In this document: positions 9,571-20,330 of the stretch, one piece after another
How positions within the stretch are numbered: position 1 is the first letter of the stretch
How the letters are laid out: every line of letters begins with the position of its first letter
Assembly: GCA_017607445.1 (NCBI GenBank)
Contig: JAEVHH010000006.1
Span: forward strand, 3,410,001 to 3,474,000
Source of the DNA: Histoplasma ohiense
Lineage: Eukaryota; Ascomycota; Eurotiomycetes; Onygenales; Ajellomycetaceae
Direction: 5' to 3'
DNA: 64,000 bases
Notes under the pieces: model-generated
The model's input: only the letters and a program-made list of their open reading frames with translations
What the model was told of the DNA's origin: nothing
Databases searched by the model: none
Translations under genes and position numbers: made by a program

Positions 9571-12500
9571 TAAGATTTGTGCTTCTGACATCTTTTGACT
9601 TGATGTTCATGCTTTTGACATTTGAAAGTATGTTGATTTTGTATTTGTTGTTCATTTTCTTGTTCAAGAAAGATTTCAAATGTCTGAGTGTTCAATATGT
9701 TTTCTTCTGATTCTCATGTATCACCACTAGAACCCCAATCTGTCCATCTCACAAGATATTTCAGAGATTTATTTTTATGTTGTTGTTTTTCAAGAATTTC
9801 TTCAACTTGATATTCTTCTTCATCATCAACAAGTTTCAGTTCTGATTCTGATAGAGCTTCATTTCTGCAGTTGTATGGCTTCAATAAAGATACATGAAAT
9901 ACAGAATGAATGCTTCTATATGAAGATGGCAGTTCTAGTTTGTACACTTGTTTTTCAATGGTATTCAGAATCTTGAAGGGTTCAACATATTTATGATCAA
10001 GTTTGCAAACTGGGTGCAGCAATCAGAGATTTTTTGCATTGAGCATGATATAGTCATCTATTTTAAATTGTTGAGGCTTATGTTTTGTATTATAATAGAT
10101 TTTCTGTGCTTGTTGCATCTTTTGTAGATTCTTGATGAGCTTATGACATGTTTTCTTGATATGTTTCACACAGCTAGCAGCATGTATGGCGACCAGTTGT
10201 GGTGATTTGCTGATATTAATTTTCAAATCAGATTGATATCCCATTAAGGCTTCTGTGGGTGCTATTTCAGTAGAGGCATGTTGAGAGATATTGTAAACAA
10301 ACTGCACTAGTGGTAGCCAGTGTGCTCAGTCATCTTGATGATAGTTGATAAAGCATCAGAGATAATGTTCCAAGATTTGATTTTGTTGTTCCATTTGGCC
10401 ATCTGTTTGAGGGTGAAAGGCTGTTGAAAGTTTCCAGCATGTGTCTAGCATATAACAAAAGGTGGATCAATAATGACTTGTAAACAGCAACTCTCAATTG
10501 AATATATGGTTTTTGAGTACTCTGTAAATTGTATAGAACTTGATATAAACAATTTCCACTAGTTCATCAGCTGTAATGTTTTTGGTGCAAGGAATATAGA
10601 TTATAAACTTGGTATATATATCCACAATCACTAAAATTGCATCATAGATTTGATGGAGGAATGTAGAGGCTGATAAGTCTGTAATAAAATTCATAATAAT
10701 GAACTCAAAAGGATTTGATGATAAAAGAATTGTATTCAATTCTTCATATTGTCTGTGCTGTTTTGGTTTTACTCTTTGACAAATATTACAAGTGGATATA
10801 TAATCTTTGATATCTCTGACTAGCTCATGTCAATAGTATTTGTTCTGAATACTGTCTATAAACTTTTTTATATCAAAGTGATCCCTCTGCAGATCATCAT
10901 GATTTGCACTGATAATTTCATCAATGAGTGTCTTTTGTTGAGGAACATACACATGATCATCAGCATGCAATATATTATTCTCAGAAATTGTTCATAGCAT
11001 ATTTTCAGCAACAGTCATTCTCTTCTCTTTTATCTTCTCTCTTTGCTCAGCAGCAAAAGAATCAATCTTCTGTGCTTTACTCAGAAATAAGATGAAGGAT
11101 TCAGACATTTCTGTATATACTGAGTTCTCAAAAATAGCCTTATTGACTGCAATCCAAGGCATATATTGCTCAACATGCAATGAAGGGGAAGAGTTTACAC
11201 AAGAGGTAGAAGACATCAACATATGAAGCATTTTTCACTCATTAAAAGAAGCATTTTGCTCATTAGAGATTCATACACAGACTACATTAGAAGAAATATC
11301 ATTTTGAAAAGAAGTATCAGCTTCTCAGTCTAATCTAACTTCATGTTTCAGCTTCTGTTGCAGAGTAGATAACATAGTTTGATCATTATAGACCTCACTG
11401 TAGTCTGCACAACAACTGAGCCCATCAGCTGGATTCTTTGATTCAGAGTGATGCAGTAATACAAAATTATAAGCAGATAAAGCTTCCACTCATCTGATCT
11501 GACATCTATTCAGTTTCTTAGTTGTCATAAAGTACTGCAGATTGGTATGATCAGATCAGAGTTGAATTGAATACTGACTTCTCTTCAGATAATGTCTTCA
11601 ATTCTTAAATGCTGCTACAATAGCCAAGAGTTCTTTATCATGAGTATCATAACACATTTCTGCATCAATCAACTTTCTTGATCAGAAGACAACTGAATGC
11701 CAGTGCTCATCATTCTGCAACTGTGACAGAATAGCAGCAACTGCAAAAGTGAATGCATCAGATTCAATCTGAATACATCAAACTGAGTCAAAATGAGCTA
11801 ATAGAGAAGCATGCATAAAGTGTGATTTGAGCTTATCAAAAGCACTTTGAGCATCTTCTGTCTACATAAAAGTGGCTTTTCTTTCCCTCTTCTTGCTCTC
11901 TTTTGTAAGTTCAAATAATGGGGCTGCAATAGAGGAGAAAGACTTAATAAATCATCAATAGAAATTAGCAAAGCTCAAGAAGAATTGAACCTCTTTAATT
12001 GATTTAAATATAGATCATTTCACAATAGTGGAGACTCTGTCTGACTTCATCTCAACATCATTTGTATCTATAACAAATCTCAGAAATGAGATCTTGTCCA
12101 CTTCAAATTCACACTTAGAGAGTTTTGCAAATAGATTCACACACTTGAGACATTCTAGCATCTTAGTAACATGCACTTTATATTTCTGCTTTGAATTGGA
12201 GAATATGAGAATGTCATCCAAATAGACAATGCAACATATATCCAACAAATCAGACAAGGCATTGTTAATGTATGCTTGAAATGTCACTGAAGCATTAGCT
12301 AGTCCAAATGGCATAACTACATATTCAAAATGTTCATATCTCATTCTAAAGACTGTCTTTCAACAGTCTTTTGCTGCTATAAGTATGCGGTGATAGGCAT
12401 CTTGAAGGTTCAGCTTAGTGAATATCTTGGCTTTTGAAAGTCTATCAAGTAATTCACTTATTAGAGGCAGAGGGTATCAGTTCTTGATGATGATTCAATT

Positions 12501-13387
12501 TAATCCTCAATAGTCTACACAAAGACAGAGTTCATCATCTTTTTTGAGAATAAAGAGAATTGATGCATCAGCTGAGCTACTGAACAGTTGTATCCACTCT
12601 TTATCTAATGCATTTTTTAAATATTCTCTTAGAGCAGCTAACTCAGTTTCAGAGAGATTGTATATCAGTATAAATGAAGATTGTATATCAGGCTTGAGAT
12701 CTATACAGTGTTCCATCTCTTCTGATCTTTTCACAATTATAGCAGCTTCTTCTGAGAAGATATGTGTGTATGGCATGATATAATCAGATAGATTGATTGG
12801 CAAGTCTGAATATACAGCTGAGAATATATGTGAAACATGCTTTGAGTCTTTTGAACATTCTGTAGATAATACTACAAGCATTTCTACTCTAGCTTCTGTG
12901 AGAACTTCAGCTAAGACATCTTATTCAGAAATAATTTGAGGCTGTTGTTTATCTTCAGAGCTTCTAAAGAAGAATTGTCCATCTGATCAATCTATAAGAG
13001 AATTTGTTTGTCTTAATCAAGGAAATTCTAATATAAGACTGTAGTCCTCCATCTTCATCACATGAAAGGAATAAGATGTCTGCTGTGCATTATCCTTGTG
13101 ATCAGTGACAGTAGTTGCAATGTTATACTCTTCAAAGAAGCACATTATGTATTCATCAATCAATTTGATCATTTTGATTTTGCAGTGAGCAGTTTCTAGA
13201 TTGTGATTCTTTGCTCAAAATTCATCAACACAGTTCACTTCTGACTCAGAGTCTACTAGTGCAAGCACTTTTTGCAGATTCTTGGATATAGCAAGTTTCA
13301 CTGTGATAGTGAAGCTTAAGACATTTTTGTATCAACTTTCTGTGTTTATAACTGTCATTGCAAGCTGAATGATATATCTTAAGCATT
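9570..13387 (-). pseudogene. pol of family 2 copy C (PR-RT-RH-INT-chromodomain)
   Basis: Decayed polyprotein in the -1 frame relative to gag. The protease active site reads DSE at 13245-13253, where DSG is expected. Reverse transcriptase shows LCLCVDY near 12520 and the catalytic YLDD at 12213-12224. RNase H (QIESDAFTFAVAAI, near 11770) follows. The integrase has a zinc-binding segment (CNICQRVKP, near 10770) and core (10494-10739). The C-terminal module is VFHVSLLKPY, then a chromodomain (VEEILEKQQ...LKYLVRWTDW, 9720-9830), which in related elements directs integration to heterochromatin. TGA stops replace Arg/Trp codons throughout. Confidence 0.88.
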
Positions 13388-14710
13388 TTTTGAGTCCTTT
13401 GAGTTCTTTGTGTCTTTTGCATTGAGTTTTGAGTCAGATTTGATGTTTTTGGATTTGTCATTGGATCATTTGAAACACAAATCAATGGTATGTCCTGATT
13501 GCTTGCAATAACAGCAATATTTTGATTGGATGGAGTCATTGAATTTTGTAGTGTCATTTCATCTGCATTTGTTTTGTGATCTATTATCAGCATTATTTCT
13601 GTTGTTAAAGCTTTGAGTGAGGTTTTTGAAATTTGATTTCTCTTTAAGCTTCTTCCATCTCTCTGACAGATTTGATTCTGCCATTGCAAGTTTATATAGA
13701 GTGGCATCATAGCTTAACTCTTCCAATTTGATTGTATATTTGTTGAATTCTCAGTGAATGGAAGGTAGAACTTTCATATAGAGATGTGATTTCTGATGGT
13801 ATTTGCTATAAGAATGCTGCAGATGCTCTTCAATTGATTGTAAGTGTGAAGCAAATTGTTGAACTGTCTGATCTTCTTGTTGCTCTGTTTTCCAGTACTG
13901 TCTATTGACATCTCAGAAACTTTTATCTGAATCAGTGACTTGACATTGCATCCAACTAACAAATTCTTCCCATGATGGCAAAGTCCACATATTATGTGTA
14001 TGTTGATACCAACATTGTTGCATCTCAACATTGAAATGAGTAACAGCTTTGATGATCTTTCAATGGTCATGTTCATTGTAGTAATCAAGATCACTGGCAT
14101 GGAAAGCAATAGCAGCTGTAACAAAGTTTTCAAATTCTTTCATACTTTGATCTCAGAACTTTTTCACATCTCTCTGAGAAGAGTGACTGCTCATGCTGAG
14201 ATCTTGAAGTTCTAATTGTCAAAGTGATACCCAACTACATCTTTCACTGACAGTAGTCACAGCACTTTCCACTAAGATGTTGAGTGTTTGTAGTGTGGCT
14301 TCCAGTGGCTCAAGAATACTTGTGGTATTATCACAGTTATCATTCATACTAGTTGCATCTCTACCATGATTTGGATGTGCTTCTAGTGTATTTCAGATGG
14401 CTGGAATTGTTCCATTCAATTCTTGTAGTAAAGTGTCACATCACTGTTGAAGTTCTTGCAATTCTTTCTCAGTCTGTAATTTTTTGATTCTTCTGGTCAC
14501 AGCTATCTTCTCAGTCTCAATTGCACTGAGATTTTCAGAAGAGATATCCTCTTCTGAACTATACTCAGAGTTCAATTCCATGAAAGAAGATGATGCTTGT
14601 TGCACACTTTCAGTGATAGAAGTGCATGTTTCACAGTTTTCTTCCATGATGTTTGCTGCTTCAGATTCAGCAGTAGCACAAGTACAGTGAATGCTGTGAG
14701 TAGAGGCCAT
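13379..14710 (-). pseudogene. gag of family 2 copy C
   Basis: Decayed Gag of 443 codons plus stop, beginning MASTHSIHCTCATAESEAAN 47 nt inside the 5' LTR. A coiled-coil-like acidic segment (IKKLQTEKELQELQ) lies near residue 85. A CCHC zinc knuckle (CYCKQSGHTIDLC) lies near 13490-13515. The TAA stop at 13379-13381 is conserved in position in copies D and F. ATG-to-stop length is identical in copy F (1,332 nt). Confidence 0.82.
13385..13391 (-). promoter_or_regulatory. Putative -1 ribosomal frameshift heptamer, family 2
   Basis: On the minus strand, in gag phase, the sequence reads A_AAA_AAT GCT TAA here and A_AAA_AAC before the same stop in copies D (36735-36741) and F (60877-60883). Pol lies exactly in the -1 frame. 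The AAT of this copy is explained by CpG decay of an AAC G. Confidence 0.7.
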
Positions 14711-14757
14711 GACTATTACTCAACAGACCATCTCTCAAAGATTGAGTGATTAGAAAC

Positions 14758-15023
14758 TGTGAGGTGTAGTGACAGTGTGAAGAGTAACAGTAGAAGATAG
14801 TTTATAGCATAGCAGAGATAATAGTAATATATTGTAGAGTAATATAGTATAGTAGCATAACATAGTGTAGCTAATTGCTAAGGAAGAAAAGAAAGAGAAA
14901 GAAGATGTGTGAAATACATGCATCAATATATATATACATATAGAAATAGCGGTAGCGAGAGTATAATGGAAAGAGGTAAGAATAAGCGAAGATAATAAGG
15001 AAATAATAAACGAGTGCATTACA
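14758..15023 (-). repeat. Family 2 5' LTR of copy C
   Basis: 266 bp, flanked on the outside by AATAT. It carries a TATATATATA tract (near 14927-14936), a CT-rich block and then AGCAATTAG (14871-14879). The last is the probable transcript start and matches the complement of the primer site at 14745-14753. Its outer edge keeps four CpGs that are lost in the 3' LTR. Confidence 0.92.
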
Positions 15024-15172
15024 AATATCATCAACTGAATCATCAGAGAAATCTGCATACACTGTGATAAGTCAGAGCACTTCATAAATCAATGTCTGAA
15101 TGCAATCAATTTAAATAAATCCTCTATATGTGTGAATGCTGTGTTGTCTGTGAACAAGCAAGAACAGAGAAA

Positions 15173-16340
15173 AGATGAGCTCTCACTTTAAAACACAGAT
15201 AAAAACTCAAGAAATAGAAAGTTAGTTGAAGATTTGAGCAGAAGATGCAAGTGAATACAATTATGATCTCTATCATTGTAAATAGCTTAGTCAATATATA
15301 AGTAATGATAGATAATGGTTTTCTTTACTACACTCTTATAGACATTCAGCTGATCAAGAAGTATAAGCTTCAGTGTATTTGCTTTTTCAAATCATATAAA
15401 CTGAGTGAATTTGACAGTCTCAGAGAATCCACCTTCTACAACATGATAAGATTTAATGTCAACATAGAAGAATATGAGAAAAAGAATATATACACATATA
15501 AAATACAAGATCTTGAGTACAATCTAATGCTTGATCTATCATGACTCACAGAATTTGAAATCTTGTTGAATGCATACAACTGCTGTCTTATTTTCTCAGA
15601 AGATGATTATGTTTATAAGAAGAATGTTGATAGAACTGCTGATCTCACTCAGATATCAGTGAAAGCATTCAAACTACTAATTCATCAAATGCAGAAGAAG
15701 AAAAACATTCAAATATTTGCTGCTAGCATGACAGATATCAAAAAAGTGTTAGAAAAATTAGAATACAAGAACTTCAAGAAACTGCACAAAGAACTATCTG
15801 AATCATACAAAGATTTCACAAATGTGTTTGATGAAAAAAAAGCTGAAAAGCTTCCCCCTCACTGAGAACACAGTATAGATCATACAATCAAACTCATTAA
15901 AAGAGATAATAAGAATTCACAATCACTCTGAGATTCTCTCTATAGCATGTTGCACAATGAGCTTCTTGTTCTACAAAAAACATTCAATGAATTACTAGAC
16001 AAAAACTTCATTCATATTAGCAACTCATCCACTGCAGTATCTGTACTGTTTGTGAAGAAATTAGAAGAAGGCTTATAATTCTGTGTTGACTATCAAGAAC
16101 TCAACAAGATTATATGAAAGAAGCAATATTCTCTTTCACTCATCAATGAAACACTTGAATGAATAGAAAAAGCAAAATGATTTACAAAACTTGACATCTC
16201 TGCAGTCTTCTACAAAATAAGAATTAATGAAGATTACAAATGACTAACTGTCTTTTGTATGCATTACAGATTATATGAATGAACAGTGACTCTCTTTGAA
16301 TTAGCAAATACTCTGAGCACATTTCAAAAATACATTAACT
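15173..16340 (+). pseudogene. pol of family 1 copy B, truncated (protease and part of RT)
   Basis: The frame is -1 relative to gag. The slippery heptamer of the other copies reads GAGAAAA here (15167-15173). An aspartic protease region follows, in which the usual DSG reads DNG (MIDNGFLYYTLID, from 15305), then the start of reverse transcriptase with FCVDYQELNKI near 16080. TGA codons replace expected arginines. The gene ends at 16340 by truncation, before the RT catalytic box. Confidence 0.78.
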
Positions 16341-16487
16341 CATTCTTACAACTACTCACAAATGTAGAGATACATTTGAATTTTCCACTTTTCTAACTGT
16401 TTTTTGTATAATTTTAACCCTTCAACTCATTCAATATCATCATACATTCTCTGTGATTACTCTACATGTGTGTACTGCACAGATTGA

Positions 16488-18100
16488 GTGGTCATGGAGC
16501 TCTCAATGTCCTTCCATCCACTCAAGAACATTGACACAGCCTACATCAGATCACTGAAGCTGAAGTCATCAGTCAATTTTGTTACTGAAAAGATTGATAA
16601 GAGACAGAGAAAGACTGTTACAATGTCTTCTTCAGTTCTCAAAGAAGTCAGTGACAGCATCTTCACAATCATCTTTCAGCTGTAGAAGCAGTTTGAGAAG
16701 GCTCAACAGCAACAGAATCTGCAACAGAAAACTCTCATCAGATTGACAAAGACTCTGAACAACTGAATTGAGAAGAAGAAGCAGTCAGTCAGTCAGAACT
16801 TTATTCAAATTTTTTATAAAAAATTCATCATATATATACAGTAGATCTGAATGCAGCATCAATTTTGAAAGAGAATGCTGCTCTGAATACTCACTCACAG
16901 TCAAATTCTGTAAAGACAACTGCAAGAAAGCTGACTATCTGAATAGATATTACACAAAAGAGAAAAAACTCTGCTCTTTCTGAAATTATCTTTATCAAGA
17001 CTGCAGCTTTCTCAGCAGACAGAGCTAGTGAAGCCAGTCTGCAGCTCAAGAACATCAGTCAGTCAAGAAGTCTCACAGAAAGCACAAAACAGCAGAAGAA
17101 TTCACAAATTCTCATCATTTTTCAGTCAGAGAAACAGATCACCCAGCTGCAGTCATATACTGTGCAGCAGATGATCATTGCAAACATTCAGAGAATGAAG
17201 AATGTGGCTAATGTACTGAAGATGAAGCTCATCAGAACAGATTGAACAATTATATTAAATAACAGAGATATACACAATGCTCTGAACACTGAGAAGACAG
17301 TGACTACTCTCTGTGAAGTTTTTGACAGTATAAAGATTCAGCTATCAGAGCAGTGATACAATTATACTGTTTCAGAGATCTCAGAATTTATCCAGAACTG
17401 AAAAGAGATAAGAATTTCCACAGACAAAATAATTGAGAGAGAGATTCTGACTCAGACAAAGATAAAATCAGTGAGCTGTCAATTCTCACAATATGAAGTG
17501 AATTTTAAAATGAGAAAGATTATATAAATTGTTTTCTTTCTCATCTCAGTGAAAGACTTCTTCACTCTTCAATATCAGTGAAAGAGTCAGACTCATTGAG
17601 AAAAGACCACTGACAGTGAGATATGACTCAGAATATCAGAGATACTATCATTCATCAAAATATATATAACTGACAAGATACTCCAACTGCAGTGAGCTCA
17701 TAAGTCAGCACAAGAGATTAATAAATATGAAGTATAAGAGAGCATCACAGTGTGTCAACTGCTGTCAACTCTATTCAGCTGAGCATCAGCACTGCTCTGC
17801 TTCACTCAGATATATGAACAGCATTCTCAGATATCTAACTCAAAAGAAGCTAGCAGCTGTTCATCATTTTGATAATAGATATCACAGAGATGCTCAGAAG
17901 TAGCAATCATCATCAATATAGTCAGTATCAATAATTGCAGTGATGATATCTACATCAATCACTCAATCAACTCAGTTAACACAGCTCACTGAACTATTAT
18001 TCTGTAAATGAATGACTACTCAGAGCTTCATCAGTGAAGAGAACATCATCTAACAGATGATTTATATCAGATGATACTCAGCTCACACAGCAGAGCAGTA
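16488..18100 (+). pseudogene. LINE ORF1-like region
   Basis: Fragmented frames upstream of the endonuclease. The open stretch 16488-16685 includes KRQRKTVTMSSSVLKEVSD. A zinc-knuckle-like motif, CVNCCQLYSAEHQHC, lies at 17751-17796, as expected at the C-terminus of a LINE ORF1 RNA-binding protein. Most of the middle part was not recognisable. Start and end are approximate. Confidence 0.5.
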
Positions 18101-19475
18101 GTATAGTCAAATAGTTAAAGAAAAGTCTAGCTTCAGCATGCAGACAGCAGATCTAAGACTCTTCAATTTCATTTTATAGATGAACTTCAACAGCAGCTCA
18201 ATAAGTGACTTTTTATATTAGAACATCAATATCAACAATACAGCTAATGCTGTAGAAACAATCAGTAGAAAAATTGCTCTCTACAAATATTCTGAGTAAA
18301 TACAGTCAGAGCAGCTCTCTGTCATATAGCAGCTCTACAGCTTGCTTTCAAGCAGAGCTGTGAAATGATCTGTATACAGAAATCTTACACACATTCTGAT
18401 ATCAAAACTTCTAATCACTCAGCATATGAGTGTTTTGTGTCTATAGATCACTGAAATGACACTAATCTGCAGCAGTAAGAGAAAAAGAGACTCTGAATCA
18501 TGATATATATATATAAGAGTTCAAAAATAAGAACACAGTAACATCAATCTGTGTAAAACAGAGATCTGCTGTGAATCAGTATCAATGACTGTCACATTCT
18601 CAATGTGTATAAAAAGTCTGAGACAGATACAGTTATGAACTATCTGATCAATTTGAATTCATCAGTCTGCTGTCTGATAGATGGAGATTTCAATGTATAA
18701 TATGATATCTTTGAATCAGAGACAGTGAATCTGCACTGAGAAGAGAAGCTTGTTCAGTGAATCAGTGAACATAAAATGAACTTTATATAAGAGATAGATA
18801 TTTCAATTCATACAGCAGATTATATGATTGATTTCATCTTCTTCAATGTAGTTTTTACTTTCACTTCAATATGTCAAGATTCACACTGCAGCTCAGATCA
18901 TCAGTCTATAATTATTATACTATCAACAACATCTCAGACACAGCAGAGCAGTGCTCAGATTAAGATCACAGATTCTCAGCTGAAGCTCTTTGCAGATTTT
19001 ATTGAAAATTTCATAATGAATATATCTTACTCAGATAGAGTTGAGAATACAGTATAGCTTGATGATCTGACTCAGTATTTCACTCAGAATCTTCTGACTG
19101 CAGCTCAGATAGTCAGTAAGTCAGTGTAATAAAAACAGACTACAACTCTCTGATGAACAGCAGACTGCTGAGAAGCATATTGAGAGCTCATTATTTATCA
19201 AACAGAGATCACAAAGCATCAGTTCAAGAACACAGTGCATAAAATCAAGTATGTATACTAAAGATAGATAATCAATGAAATCAGAGATGACAGAAATCTG
19301 TATCAGATGATAGTATAGTATAAACTAGAACTCAATCTCAGAGCATTTTCTCTGATGATTGAAAATCAGATTCTAGAAGAGACAGCTGTCAAAGCTGAAA
19401 TTGTGACGGGTTAGCACCCGTTAGTAATCAACTTACACAATCAACTCCCCTTCTGCACCCACTTGTTTCTGATCA

Positions 19476-19730
19476 CTGTGATCTTGCATAACCCTTGATG
19501 TTCTTCTGCTCTGTGCTCTGTGCTTGTGTAGTTTCTAATGATTCTTCTGTGTAGCTCTTAACATTCTTCCACTCTGTGCTCCATGCTCATGTAGTCTCTA
19601 ACAATTCTTTCATGTAGCTTCTAACATTCTTCTGCTCTGTGTTCTGTGCTTGTATAGTCTCTAATGATTCTTCTGTGTAGCTCTCAATGATTCCCCCATC
19701 CCACACTCTGTGCTCATATAGTCTCTAACA
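19476..19730 (+). repeat. 63-bp tandem repeats inside the family 1 LTR
   Basis: Four units spaced 63, 63 and 64 bp. Copy number explains LTR lengths: four units give 534 bp (A, E1), three give 471 bp (E2), two give 407 bp (solo LTR). They lie upstream of the TATA box, where enhancer repeats would be expected. Confidence 0.85.
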
Positions 19731-19816
19731 ATTCTTATATGTATCTCTTAATGTTCTTTCACTCTGCACTCCATTGTGGAGCAGCTTCTGATATTCTTTC
19801 ACTCTGAACTTTCCTC

Positions 19817-19822
19817 TATAAG
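19817..19822 (+). promoter_or_regulatory. TATA box of the family 1 LTR
   Basis: TATAAG, conserved in other copies as CTATAAGAA, lies about 57 bp before the inferred R start and is followed by a pyrimidine-rich stretch typical of fungal promoters. Confidence 0.55.
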
Positions 19823-19935
19823 AACTCTCTTTGTACAACCCTTTCTTCTGATTTCTTTTCTCTTTCTTTTCTTAATCAATTCATAATCTGTAATTAGAAT
19901 AGTATCAAATTGTTAATCAAAGTACATCCATTACA

Positions 19936-19948
19936 TTACAAATTGATT
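19936..19948 (+). promoter_or_regulatory. Primer-binding site of family 1, self-complementary to the LTR
   Basis: TTACAAATTGATT follows the 5' LTR directly and does not start with the TGG expected for a tRNA primer. Its complement AATCAATTTGTAA occurs in the LTR: 11 of 13 positions at 19874-19886 here and 13 of 13 in the solo LTR near 28673. This layout matches Tf1/sushi-type self-priming. Confidence 0.6.
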
Positions 19949-20219
19949 CTTCTGCATTTTAGACCTGAGTGTCTCATTATTAGTTCTTACATCTGAGTGC
20001 ATTGTTTAAGGTCGGAGTGTCTCATTACCAGTTCTTACACCTGAGTGTGTTGTTTACAGACCTGAGTGCCTAGTTATTACAAGAGATCTCTCATGAGTCT
20101 GAGTGTCTCTATTGTTAGTTATATAGACTGTTGTGTCTAAGTGTTCAAAACACAATCAATCATGTTCTACAAGATCTGAGTGTCTACAAACTGTAACACT
20201 GTGAATAGCATTCACAAAG

Positions 20220-20235
20220 AAGCTTGATCAAGCTT
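20220..20235 (+). other. 16-bp perfect palindrome in the family 1 leader
   Basis: AAGCTTGATCAAGCTT, conserved at 45997-46012 (E2), as AAGCTTGGTCAAGCTT at 51235-51250 (E1), and with one base lost at 6660-6674 (B). It sits about 95 nt before gag and could form an RNA hairpin or kissing loop. Confidence 0.6.
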
Positions 20236-20330
20236 AGCACTGCAACACTGCAAATAGTGTCTGTAAGAGAATCAAATGCCTACAAGTATTTCTTTTCTTT
20301 TATTATTATTACATGTTTTTAGATATTGAA

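Larger units (their letters stand above)
7626..15023 (-). mobile_element. Family 2 chromovirus copy C, full length, 7398 bp
   Basis: A complete minus-strand Ty3/gypsy element with two 266-bp LTRs and an exact 5-bp target duplication AATAT (7621-7625, 15024-15028). Minus-strand order: 5' LTR (14758-15023), short leader, gag (ATG at 14710), protease, reverse transcriptase, RNase H, integrase, chromodomain, an unusually long 3' region of about 1.7 kb, polypurine tract and 3' LTR (7626-7891). It is inserted in gag of copy B. Many TGA stops make it non-functional, but the RT box YLDD is still intact. Confidence 0.92.
6775..15191 (+). pseudogene. gag of family 1 copy B (split 6775-7625 and 15029-15191)
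   Basis: Decayed Gag, the structural nucleocapsid precursor. It starts at the ATG shared by all copies and ends at a TAA conserved in all four. The C-terminal part, beyond the inserted element, carries a CCHC zinc knuckle (CIHCDKSEHFINQC, near 15055). Several TGA and TAA codons interrupt it. Ungapped length (337 codons plus stop) equals copies A, E1 and E2, so decay was by substitution, not indels. Confidence 0.8.
5753..16340 (+). mobile_element. Family 1 chromovirus copy B, split by copy C and truncated in RT
   Basis: A plus-strand Ty3/gypsy element comprising 5753-7625 and 15029-16340. Copy C (7626-15023) is inserted in its gag with a perfect AATAT duplication at 7621-7625 and 15024-15028. 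When C and one AATAT are removed, gag from the ATG at 6775 to the TAA at 15189-15191 is exactly 1,014 nt, the same as in three other copies. Order: rearranged LTR, leader, gag, protease, then the first part of reverse transcriptase. Similarity stops at 16340, where LINE sequence begins, so the rest of pol and the 3' LTR are missing. CpG is almost absent and TGA stops are frequent. Confidence 0.88.
19402..19935 (+). repeat. Family 1 5' LTR of copy A
   Basis: 534 bp, TGTGACGGGTTAG...CATCCATTACA. Four direct repeats of 63-64 bp in U3 (anchor TAGTYTCTAA at 19529, 19592, 19655, 19719) precede a TATAAG box at 19817-19822 and a CT-rich block. The inferred transcript start is AATCAATTCATAA at 19874. 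Confidence 0.95.

Noticed and set aside
13246..13710. 154-codon minus-strand ORF
   Set aside because: Alternative frame over gag/protease of copy C; the zinc knuckle and protease site are in other frames.
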